26,167 nucleotides of DNA from NCBI GenBank assembly GCA_964547525.1, contig CAZJOD010000038.1, positions 1 to 26,167 of the forward strand, in the 5' to 3' direction. The notes beneath the pieces are model-generated. The model did no database searches and was not told the origin of the DNA. It was given only the letters and a program-made list of their open reading frames with translations. The position numbers were made by a program, and so were the translations under genes. Positions 1-8,000 of the stretch are shown here, piece by piece. Source of the DNA: CAZJOD01 sp964547525 (GTDB taxonomy: Bacteria; Bacillota; Clostridia; JAAYHZ01). Each line of letters begins with the position of its first letter. The first letter of the stretch is position 1.

Positions 1-1551
1 GATAAAGAAAAAATCATTACTTTTATTATCGAGATCCGGCAATATACCATTGTTTATGTTATGTGCGTTAACTGTAATCATGCTGTTTTCATTTTGACGG
101 TAAATTCTATTAAGTTTTACAGTATTAATGACGCCACCGGTTATTATATCTCTTAGAACATTTCCGGGTCCAACCGAGGGTAATTGATTGGCATCACCTA
201 CCATTATAAGGCGTGTACCTAAAGGTACGGCTTTTAACAAATTATTAAACAATAAAATATCAACCATAGACATCTCATCAATAATAACGGCGCTTACATT
301 AAGCGGATTATTTTCATCTCGGGTAAAAATTGCAGCCGAATCGTCATTTTCCATATAACCTATTTCCAACAATCTGTGTATGGTCTTAGCTTCGTATCCT
401 GTTGCTTGTGTCATCCTTTTAGCCGCACGACCGGTAGGAGCTGTCAGACTGATTTCTTTTCCTTCATCTTTCAAAAGACATATTATTGTGTTTATAATGG
501 TCGTTTTACCGGTACCCGGACCTCCTGTGATAACTGTTACGCCGTTTGTTACAGCTTGTTTCACTGCTTCTTTTTGTAAATCATCAAGTTGTATCTTATT
601 CTTTTTTTCGAGTTTTACAATACGTTCGTCAAGTTCTTTTTGTTTATATCGGTATTGAGTTCGTGACAGATCCAACAATTTTATGGCGGCATTTTTTTCA
701 GCGATATAAAATGCTGTTAAATAGACCTTCCTCCCTTCGTCGCTATGCTCAACTGTAATATGCATATCCATAGCCAAACCGGATAACAAATACTCTGTTT
801 GATCCTGCATAACTCCTAACAATTCCGAAGCTTTTTCCACCAAGTATTGTTCCGGTAAGTAAGTATGTCCTGATGATGCGGCCTTTGACAGGATATATTT
901 TATTCCTGCTGCGACTCGACTGTCCGATGACATATCCATACCTAATTTCATTGCTATTGCATCGGCAGTTTTAAATCCAATTCCGAACACCTCGTCGGTA
1001 AGACAGTACGGGTTCTCTTTCAAACGTTTAATAGATTCGTTACCGAACACGCTGTAAATTTTCATGGCATATCCGGGTGTAATTCCGTATTCTTGGAATG
1101 CTATAATCACCCTTTGAGCTTCGGCTTTTTCTTTATACGAATTCCCTATTTCTTTAGCTTTACTTAACGATATACCTTTTATATCAGATAGCTTGTCCGG
1201 ATGGCTTTCTATAATTTGTAAAGTATCTATACCGAATCTTTCAACAATTTTCTTTGCAGTTATAGGTCCTATACCCTTAATTAAACCTGAAGCCAAACTT
1301 CTTTCAATACTTTCACAGGTGTCAGGTTCACATTTTTCAAAATAAGTCACCTTGAATTGATTACCGTAATCTTTGTGTAACACCCAATTACCGGAAAGTT
1401 TAAGCTTATCACCCGCATTAATGTACGGAATATTTCCCACTGCAGTCACTTCCTTGTCGGTTGTCTTTAAAACACAAACGGTATATCCGTTGGACTCATT
1501 CTTATAAATAATATCAACCACATCACCTGTCATTTCAATGAAATTTTCCAC
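1..1551 (-). CDS. recD2: RecD2-type ATP-dependent DNA helicase, C-terminus cut by window edge
   Basis: SF1B 5'-3' DNA helicase of the RecD2 (RecD/TraA-like) family, which acts in DNA repair without RecBC. I read 517 residues from a GTG at 1551, preceded by AAGGAG at 6 nt; the reading frame is still open at base 1. An N-terminal OB-like region (about 1-75) is followed by a helix-hairpin-helix (SGLIKGIGPITAKKIVERFG, about 88-107) that is diagnostic for RecD2. Walker A is GGPGTGKTT at 343-351 (K349) and Walker B is IIDEMSMVD with D425/E426. RecD2 proteins usually have 720-780 residues, so roughly the last 220, including the later helicase motifs, lie outside the window. An extended -10 promoter just upstream suggests it is transcribed independently of the small gene before it. 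Family assignment is firm; only the 3' end is unknown. Confidence 0.93.
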   Translation of the reverse strand, partial: MENFIEMTGDVVDIIYKNESNGYTVCVLKTTDKEVTAVGNIPYINAGDKLKLSGNWVLHKDYGNQFKVTYFEKCEPDTCESIERSLASGLIKGIGPITAKKIVERFGIDTLQIIESHPDKLSDIKGISLSKAKEIGNSYKEKAEAQRVIIAFQEYGITPGYAMKIYSVFGNESIKRLKENPYCLTDEVFGIGFKTADAIAMKLGMDMSSDSRVAAGIKYILSKAASSGHTYLPEQYLVEKASELLGVMQDQTEYLLSGLAMDMHITVEHSDEGRKVYLTAFYIAEKNAAIKLLDLSRTQYRYKQKELDERIVKLEKKNKIQLDDLQKEAVKQAVTNGVTVITGGPGTGKTTIINTIICLLKDEGKEISLTAPTGRAAKRMTQATGYEAKTIHRLLEIGYMENDDSAAIFTRDENNPLNVSAVIIDEMSMVDILLFNNLLKAVPLGTRLIMVGDANQLPSVGPGNVLRDIITGGVINTVKLNRIYRQNENSMITVNAHNINNGILPDLDNKSNDFFFI

Positions 1552-1581
1552 AAAAAACTCCTTTTTTCAAGCATATAGTCA

Positions 1582-1590
1582 ATTATACCA
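1582..1590 (-). promoter_or_regulatory. Extended -10 promoter for recD2
   Basis: On the minus strand TGGTATAAT is a perfect extended -10 (TGnTATAAT) about 30 nt before the GTG start of recD2. No good -35 hexamer is present at 16-18 nt, as is usual for extended -10 promoters. The start site would be near 1575, leaving a leader of about 24 nt that contains the ribosome binding site. Confidence 0.55.
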
Positions 1591-1651
1591 TACCTGAAAA
1601 AAACCTTGTATTATTTATACCACAGTTTTTAAACTTTCGAGGTTCATTTAC

Positions 1652-1927
1652 TTAATCTACAATATTTACATTGTATTTTTCATGTAGTAAATGTAAAAAC
1701 CGCTCATTGTCTTCTTTTGTCGTAACATTAATTTTAATATCAATGTACTTGTTAAATTTCATAGTATGTCGTATGAAATTTTCTAAAAGGTCATCATCCC
1801 ACCGGGATATGGTAATCTGAATAAGTTCTCTTTTTTCATGGTTCTTTTTAACGACAAATAACTCATGAAACATAAAGACTGTTACAATTACAATAAATAC
1901 CAACACTATACAAAATACAATTATCAT
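1652..1927 (-). CDS. Small membrane-anchored protein of unknown function
   Basis: A 91-residue protein I do not recognise. Residues 1-22 are a continuous run of I/V/F/L/M and form one transmembrane helix or uncleaved signal anchor; the remaining 70 residues are charged and look like a small alpha/beta soluble domain (ISRWDDDLLENF..., then IDIKINVTTKEDNERFLHLL). The strong ribosome binding site GAGGTGG, 7 nt before the ATG, supports a real gene. It lies between ydbC and recD2 on the same strand with gaps of about 100 bases on both sides, so it may share transcription with either. No catalytic motif or conserved cysteine is seen. Confidence 0.7.
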   Translation of the reverse strand: MIIVFCIVLVFIVIVTVFMFHELFVVKKNHEKRELIQITISRWDDDLLENFIRHTMKFNKYIDIKINVTTKEDNERFLHLLHEKYNVNIVD

Positions 1928-2031
1928 AACGCTCCACCTCTATATATTATATGAGCTCTAAATGATAAATGTGTATTTTCCATTGATATCTTATTCCTAA
2001 GTAACCGGTGTTATAAATTTTTCACATATTT

Positions 2032-2244
2032 TTATTCATTTAATATTTTTTTCAGATTATCCCATTCCTCTTGATTTAAAGTAATACCTTTTCCGGCCTT
2101 TTCATGATCCGGGGCCCATTCTCTTATATCATACTTAGGGTCTCTTTTATTCCAACTGATAAAATTAACTTCTTTTGTCCATCCTTTTGAAGATTCGGAT
2201 AATATTCCTATACGTTTGATAATTTCAAAAGTTATTTCTGACAT
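2032..2244 (-). CDS. ydbC: YdbC family PC4-like single-stranded nucleic acid binding protein
   Basis: A 70-residue protein matching the YdbC family, bacterial relatives of the eukaryotic transcription cofactor PC4 that bind single-stranded DNA as dimers. The family signature is clear: a beta-rich N-terminus (FEIIKRIGILSES), KGWTKEVNFISWN, then PKYDIREWAPDHEKAGKGI and a C-terminal helix (LNQEEWDNLKKILNE). The length is typical. The start follows GGAGGTAATAGATT and the gene has its own strong promoter (2276-2305). Its position near recD2 fits, but does not prove, a role in DNA metabolism. Confidence 0.92.
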   Translation of the reverse strand: MSEITFEIIKRIGILSESSKGWTKEVNFISWNKRDPKYDIREWAPDHEKAGKGITLNQEEWDNLKKILNE

Positions 2245-2275
2245 AATCTATTACCTCCATAAAATATCTAACAAT

Positions 2276-2305
2276 ATTATACCCTCTAAATATAACAGAT
2301 TTCAA
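2276..2305 (-). promoter_or_regulatory. Sigma-A promoter for ydbC
   Basis: Minus strand TTGAAA (2305-2300), 18-nt spacer, TATAAT (2281-2276). The start site would be near 2269, about 25 nt before the ydbC ATG. It could also serve the small membrane protein and recD2, since no terminator is evident between these genes. Confidence 0.6.
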
Positions 2306-2400
2306 ACATATATTTGAATTTGTCGAAATAAGTCACTTATCATTTTTTATTCTTCAATTAAGGTTTAAATAAGGTTTATTAATTATAACTAAATGTATAT

Positions 2401-2429
2401 TTGCTATGACGTTTGATATTTGATATAAT
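2401..2429 (+). promoter_or_regulatory. Sigma-A promoter for the YkgJ-like gene
   Basis: Plus strand TTGCTA (2401-2406), 17-nt spacer, TATAAT (2424-2429), preceded by TGA to make an extended -10. The predicted leader is about 77 nt; I see no riboswitch-like structure in it. Confidence 0.55.
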
Positions 2430-2512
2430 GCAATACGCGCTTGTACCTAAAGCAATTATAAATATCGGTATTAATAAAAGACAATAAATTTAAAGGAATA
2501 CTGGAAATTAAT

Positions 2513-3070
2513 ATGAAAAATGAAGATTGGATAAAAATTTATAAAAAAGCTTATAAAATTATCGGTAGAAATACCCCCCTTGCAGGTGATTGCGGTTTGT
2601 TGTGTAATAATGCGTGTTGCCAAGGAGATTCTACATCGGGTATGCTTTTGTTTCCGGGAGAAGAGAATATTTTTAAATCCCAAAAACATTCGGAAATCTT
2701 TTCGTTAACTCCTTTACACGTAGATAACCAATTAAATACATACCTTGTTGTCTGTCAAGGTGAATGTAAACGCAAATATAGACCTTTAGCATGCAGAATT
2801 TTTCCTTATCTACCTATAATAAATACGAACAATGAAATAGAAGTGATAAAAGATCCGAGAGCTTTCTCTGTATGCCCTTTGGTTCATCTTCAAAACGAGG
2901 ACTTTCATGACGTTAAAAACGAAAGCTTTGAAAACAGCATATACGAAGCTTTTTCTTACCTAGTTCAATATGATTATGTACCGGAATTTTTAAATGAATT
3001 ATATAAATCGGCTCGCGAATACAAGCTTACTCGAGACATATTTTTAGATAGTAAAAATACACCCGGATAA
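2513..3070 (+). CDS. YkgJ-like cysteine cluster protein
   Basis: A 185-residue soluble protein with the cysteine pattern of the YkgJ / zinc- or iron-chelating family (the family that also contains FliB-like proteins). C27-x3-C31-x3-C35-C36 near the N-terminus, C81-x3-C85, then the hallmark RPLACRIFPY (C94) and C121. Such cysteines usually bind a metal or an iron-sulfur cluster; the substrate is unknown. The ribosome binding site is weak (TGGA about 8 nt upstream, or AAAGGA further off). It is monocistronic: its own promoter at 2401 and a bidirectional terminator 36 bases after the stop. A specific methylase function should not be assumed. Confidence 0.8.
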   Translation: MKNEDWIKIYKKAYKIIGRNTPLAGDCGLLCNNACCQGDSTSGMLLFPGEENIFKSQKHSEIFSLTPLHVDNQLNTYLVVCQGECKRKYRPLACRIFPYLPIINTNNEIEVIKDPRAFSVCPLVHLQNEDFHDVKNESFENSIYEAFSYLVQYDYVPEFLNELYKSAREYKLTRDIFLDSKNTPG

Positions 3071-3105
3071 GATATTCCGACAGAATTAAGTTTAATATAA
3101 AAAAG

Positions 3106-3143
3106 AGGCTGCTCACTATAAAAGTGTAACAGCCTTCTTTATT
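3106..3143. terminator. Bidirectional intrinsic terminator
   Basis: AGGCTG (3106-3111) pairs with CAGCCT (3130-3135), with an inner CAC/GTG helix, flanked by an A-run on the left and TTCTTTATT on the right. It lies between the converging YkgJ-like gene and the beta-propeller gene and would end both transcripts, including the large minus-strand cluster. Confidence 0.8.
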
Positions 3144-3155
3144 CAAGCTTAAAAT

Positions 3156-4943
3156 CTATTGATATTTTACGCGATACAGTTTGCTTCTATGTGCAAAGTA
3201 TATATAATCGTCTTTATCGTTATGACAAAAAGAAGATGTGTGACCGGGTAGAATTATTTCTTTTATAATTTCCATGTTGGCCGGATTTATAACCAAAAGT
3301 GCATGTGCAGGTTTGTCATCGACTCTTTTACGTACATTATATAATAAGTTACCATCTTTCATATCTATTATTCTTTGTACCATATAGTTCAAACAAACCG
3401 CTTCTTTCTCTTGCATTGTGTCTGCATCATAAATATACAGTTTGCTTTCCCGTCCGTCCATAGTGTATAAAAAGACTTTTCCATTTATAAAATAAACACA
3501 CGAGAGATGTACTCCCAAAGGAAATTTAATCTTATTTAAGATTTCACCGTTCTTATTCATTTTAACCAGATAAAATTCTTCAGCCTTGGTTTTTAAGCCG
3601 TTACCGGAACCGTTTGTGGTAAAGAAAATATTTTGTGAATCTCCCGCTATGGAACCTATTCCCTGCCCGGGAACCAAGTCTGTAAAGTTTCTGACTCCGT
3701 TGGTTTTTGTATTAATTTCAGATATTGCACAACCGTAAGAACCGTAAGCTGCAATCCAACCGGTCCATACATTGTTATCCGGTCCCAAGAATGACCTGGC
3801 TTGAGGACGTATATACGAAGGCCCAATCCTGTCCAAAGTATAGGGATTAACATTTTCATATTGATTCCATTCCTTTGAAGGATCATAAATCATGTGGTCC
3901 CCTCCTGCATAGGAAGTCATGTATATTTTACCTTCATATGACACTATTCCGTAAACCTCACCTCCACGTTCGGTCACTATATCTGAATTCCAGTATTGTC
4001 CCGTTACAGGATCATAGCTGAACATAGTTTGACCTAAACCTGTAGTTCCCCATAATATTCCGTTATCATCGCAAGTCATTGCGAAAATCTCCGTAGGAGG
4101 TGGATTACCCGGTATTTTATTAAATTCCGGTTCCTTTGAATCGGGTTTCAATATAAAATACCTTTGTCCGCAAACACCTATCTTGTTTCCGTTTTTCAAA
4201 GTCATTACATGTCCCGAAGGTGTCGGCAGTCTACTATCCTTTTCTGTCACTTCCTTTTGGTAAGTGTCGTTATTAATTTCTTCGAATGTCACAGGATCCA
4301 CCAAAACGCTTCCTTTTGGCGTATTCAGATATAAATAATCTTTTGTGGCTTTTTGTATGCTGCAACCTTCCATCACTGTGGACATTTCATTATTTTTTAT
4401 ATCGTATACACCTATACATGTTGACGACATACCGCAATTTACATATACTTTCCCCGGTACAGGAGCAAAAACAAGTCTGCTGTATAAGTTTCCTTCGTCT
4501 TTAGTCATCGGCCCTAAATTTGTTAACGTATGAAGATCCGGATCATATTGAAGTAAAACGCATCCGGGATATGTCCCTCCGTAAACTTTCCCGTCCGATC
4601 CCAAATCAAGATCCCAAATATATGAAATACCGTCAACTCTCAGTGAAGGCTTCCACTCCCTGTTTGCCAGTTCCAGACAATGCAGATAACCGTATGTTCC
4701 GCATGTTCCAACCAAGAGCTTTTCGTCTTTGTAATTGTAAAGAGCCCAAGCCCCGTTATCTCCGGGGATTACCAGTGTTTCGCCCTCACCGGTTTCAGGA
4801 TCAATAAAAACTATTTCACCTGTTCCACCTGCAACAAAGCTGGACAAAACAACTTTCTCTTTCCCGTCTTTCGGGTCATTCAGCAGGATTCCTTTAAAAA
4901 AGCAATAATTCCTACAAGGCTGTTCCAAATACTCAAAATCCAT
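3156..4943 (-). CDS. Beta-propeller protein of unknown function
   Basis: A 595-residue protein with no signal peptide or membrane segment, so probably cytoplasmic. It carries about eleven spaced copies of a hydrophobic strand ending in a D-P or D-x turn (VFIDPETGE, LLQYDPDLHT, GVYDIKNNE, VLVDPVTFEE, MFSYDPVTGQ, MIYDPSKEW, LYIYDADTMQ, LVINPANMEI and others), the pattern of propeller blades; the number suggests one large or two tandem propellers. No enzyme signature is visible. The ATG at 4943 is chosen because GGAGG lies 8 nt upstream; a longer reading from a TTG at 4958 would overlap that site. It is the last gene of the minus-strand cluster but also has its own promoter. It may bind or rearrange a sugar-derived substrate, or act as a scaffold; this is inference. 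Confidence 0.78.
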   Translation of the reverse strand: MDFEYLEQPCRNYCFFKGILLNDPKDGKEKVVLSSFVAGGTGEIVFIDPETGEGETLVIPGDNGAWALYNYKDEKLLVGTCGTYGYLHCLELANREWKPSLRVDGISYIWDLDLGSDGKVYGGTYPGCVLLQYDPDLHTLTNLGPMTKDEGNLYSRLVFAPVPGKVYVNCGMSSTCIGVYDIKNNEMSTVMEGCSIQKATKDYLYLNTPKGSVLVDPVTFEEINNDTYQKEVTEKDSRLPTPSGHVMTLKNGNKIGVCGQRYFILKPDSKEPEFNKIPGNPPPTEIFAMTCDDNGILWGTTGLGQTMFSYDPVTGQYWNSDIVTERGGEVYGIVSYEGKIYMTSYAGGDHMIYDPSKEWNQYENVNPYTLDRIGPSYIRPQARSFLGPDNNVWTGWIAAYGSYGCAISEINTKTNGVRNFTDLVPGQGIGSIAGDSQNIFFTTNGSGNGLKTKAEEFYLVKMNKNGEILNKIKFPLGVHLSCVYFINGKVFLYTMDGRESKLYIYDADTMQEKEAVCLNYMVQRIIDMKDGNLLYNVRKRVDDKPAHALLVINPANMEIIKEIILPGHTSSFCHNDKDDYIYFAHRSKLYRVKYQ

Positions 4944-4977
4944 TTGATATACCTCCAAAATCCACTTATAAAGTAGT

Positions 4978-4993
4978 AAATCCTTTCGGATTT
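4978..4993 (-). promoter_or_regulatory. GNRA-tetraloop hairpin at the 5' end of the beta-propeller transcript
   Basis: Minus strand AAATCC-GAAA-GGATTT is a perfect 6-bp stem with a GAAA tetraloop; the stem can extend by GTA/TAC across a two-A bulge. The promoter at 5000-5027 puts the transcript start at about 4993, so the hairpin would be at the very 5' end, where such structures protect mRNA. A second GGATTT just before the ribosome binding site could compete for pairing. Confidence 0.45.
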
Positions 4994-4999
4994 TTACCC

Positions 5000-5027
5000 A
5001 TTATATCATATGACAACTCTATAGCAA
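5000..5027 (-). promoter_or_regulatory. Sigma-A promoter for the beta-propeller gene
   Basis: Minus strand TTGCTA (5027-5022), 16-nt spacer, TATAAT (5005-5000), with TGA in front as extended -10. It lies in the 98-base gap after the activase gene, so the propeller gene can be expressed separately from the upstream cluster. Confidence 0.6.
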
Positions 5028-5041
5028 CATTTTTTTCCCAT

Positions 5042-8000
5042 TCAATTTCGGGTTAAATTTTTTTTTGCATTTCCCAACATCAGGTGAATACGATTCAATT
5101 GATTGACTTCACTTGCACCCGGGTCATAATCTATCGCTACCAAATTAGCATTGGGAAATTTTTGTTTTATCACTTTAAAAGTAGCTTTTCCGGATATATG
5201 ATTGGGCAAACAAGCAAAGGGCTGCGCACATATTATATTTTCGACACCTAAGCTCAACATTTCGGCTATTTCACCCGGAATGAGCCAGCCTTCTCCCGTC
5301 TGATGACCTAAAGACATGAATTCTTCGGCGAATTCGGCCTTTTCACTAATCTTTCCGGTGGGCATGAATCGTTTACTGTTTTTTATACCGTTTCTCATTT
5401 TTCTATCGTAAATTTCCATTAAATTAAGCATTAATTCCGAGGTTACTTTTTTCTTTAAGGTACACATAAGATTATTATATTTAATTTTAGGATTATATGC
5501 ACAATAAGATAAAAAATCAAATATACCGGGTACGAACACTTCGGCACCTTCTCTTTCTAAAAACTCAATAAGATTATTATTTGACAAGGGATGGTACTTT
5601 GCAAATATTTCACCGGTTACACCGACTTTCGGCTTTATTTCACCTGTCACATCCAAATTGTCAAAATCGTTTACAATTGCTTTTATATTAGAGTTAAAGA
5701 CCGTCAAATTTCCGCTGCGAATATTTTGCAAGGCCTTTTTACTCCACTTTTCATATAGGATGTGGGTTGAACCTTTTACTTTTTCAAAAGGCCGCGACCC
5801 GTGTAGCATCTTCATAAACAAATCACCATATACTAATGAAAGCATGGATTTATGTGCTAATATGGGAGTGATTACAAAACCGGAATGTGTTTCCAGCCCA
5901 GATGCATTTAAAGATATAACCGGTATATGTGGCAGACCGATGTCTTGTAATGCTTTTCGTATAAATGAAATATAATTGGACGCTCTGCAGCCACCGCCGG
6001 TTTGAGTTATAATTACCGATACATTATGCAAATCATACTTACCGGATTTTATAGCACTTATAATTTGTCCCACTATTATGATTGACGGATAGCAGGAATC
6101 ATTATTAACATATTTTAAACCCTCTTCAACAATCGCCGGATTTTCAGCAGGCAACACATCCATATCATAACCGGAGCTCTTAAAAGCTTCCTGCAGCAAA
6201 TTAAAATGAATCGATGACATTTGCGGTGCTAAAATAACATGAGACTTTTTCATCTGTTTTGTAAACTCAACTTTTTTGTAAGGTATTTTTTTAATAGCAG
6301 GTGTAATGTCTTTATATTCTTTCTGATCCATGGTTGCTTTTAATGAACGTAACCTGATTCTGACTGCTCCTAAATTAGAGCCTTCGTCTATCTTAATAAG
6401 TGTCAGATTTTTACCGTATTTACCTAATATCTCCGACGCTTGGTCAGCTGTAACAGAATCCAGACCGCATCCGAATGAAGTAAGCTGAACCAACTCCAAA
6501 AATGTGTTTTGACCTGTATACTCAGCCGAGGCATACAACCTGGAGTGATATGTCCACTGATCTAAAACTCTCAAAGGTCTTTCGACTTTAGCAAGATGAG
6601 CCACCGAGTCTTCGGTTAAAACAGCCAGCCCCATACCTGTAATTAGCTTATCGAGTCCATGATTTATTTCCGGGTCTATATGATAGGGACGACCTGATAA
6701 TATTATGCCTTTTCCACCTGTTCTTTGTAGATATTCAATAACCTCTTCACCTTTTTTCCTTATATCGGATTTAGCGGATTTCATTTCTCTTCGTCCGGAT
6801 TGAACAGCTTGCTTTATTTCCTTTTTCGATATACCAAAAGGTTTAAACTCTTTTGATAAGCTTTCAATAAGCAAGGCTGTGTTATGATAAGGCAAGTAAG
6901 GACACATGAATATTGTTTCGGACGAAAAATCCGTATTATTTTTAATTACTTGTGCATATGAGGTTACTATAGGACAGTTGTAACAATTATCAGCATCTTT
7001 TTGTTCTTTTTCTTCATATGGAATACAAGGATAAAAAATTATATCACATTTTTTATCAATCAGATCCGCAATGTGGCCGTGCATCAGCTTAGCCGGATAA
7101 CAAACGGTTTCGGCCGGAATGGTTTCCAAACCCTTCTCATAAATCTTTTTTGACGATACGGAAGATAAAATCGTTTTAAATCCCAGTTCTGTGAAAAACG
7201 CGTGCCAGAAAGGATAATTTTCATATATATTCAGACCACGAGGTATCCCAACCTTTCCCCTTTTAAATTCTTTTTCATCCAAAGGCGCTTGAAAAAATCT
7301 CTTATAACGATATTCATACAAATTAGGCGGCTTTTTTTGATCGATAGGTGTTCTTAAACCTTTCTCACATCTGTTTCCGGATATATACTCTCTCCCGTCA
7401 GAAAATATATTGACTGTAAGTAAACAGTGGTTACCACAGTGTTTGCACCGTTGTGTTTGTGTTTTGAATGAAAAATCCTTCAATTCGCTTTTTCCTATCA
7501 ACCCGGTTGATTGCCCTTCAACATACCTTTGTTTGGCAATCAACGCAGCTCCGAAAGCACCCATAACTGCGGCCGTTTCCGGACGGGTTACATTTTTCCC
7601 GGATATGATTTCAAAAGCTCTTAAGACCGCATTATTATTAAATGTACCACCTTGTACAATAATTTTTTCACCTAAATCGTCGGTACTTTTCATTTTAATC
7701 ACTTTTTGTAACGCGTTTTTTATTACCGAATATGATAATCCTGCGGATATATCCTCAGGTGCTACACCTTCTTTAAGAGCTTGCTTGACTTTGGAGTTCA
7801 TAAAAACCGTACAACGAGTACCTAAATCTACAGGTGCTTTTGAACGCAAAGCAGCGGCGGCAAAACTTTTTATATCCATACCTAATGATTGAGCGAAAGT
7901 TTCCAAAAAGGAACCGCAACCGGAGGAGCAGGCTTCATTTAACATTATATTATCAATAATACCGTCTTTTGTTTTTATGCACTTCATATCCTGACCACCG

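Noticed and set aside
376..758. Plus-strand open readings opposite the helicase gene
   Set aside because: They are antisense to the well-supported RecD2 frame (Walker A lies in this stretch) and lack ribosome binding sites and family features.
7410..7892. 160-residue plus-strand reading inside the activase gene
   Set aside because: It is the complement of conserved ATPase module 2 and has no ribosome binding site or recognisable domain.
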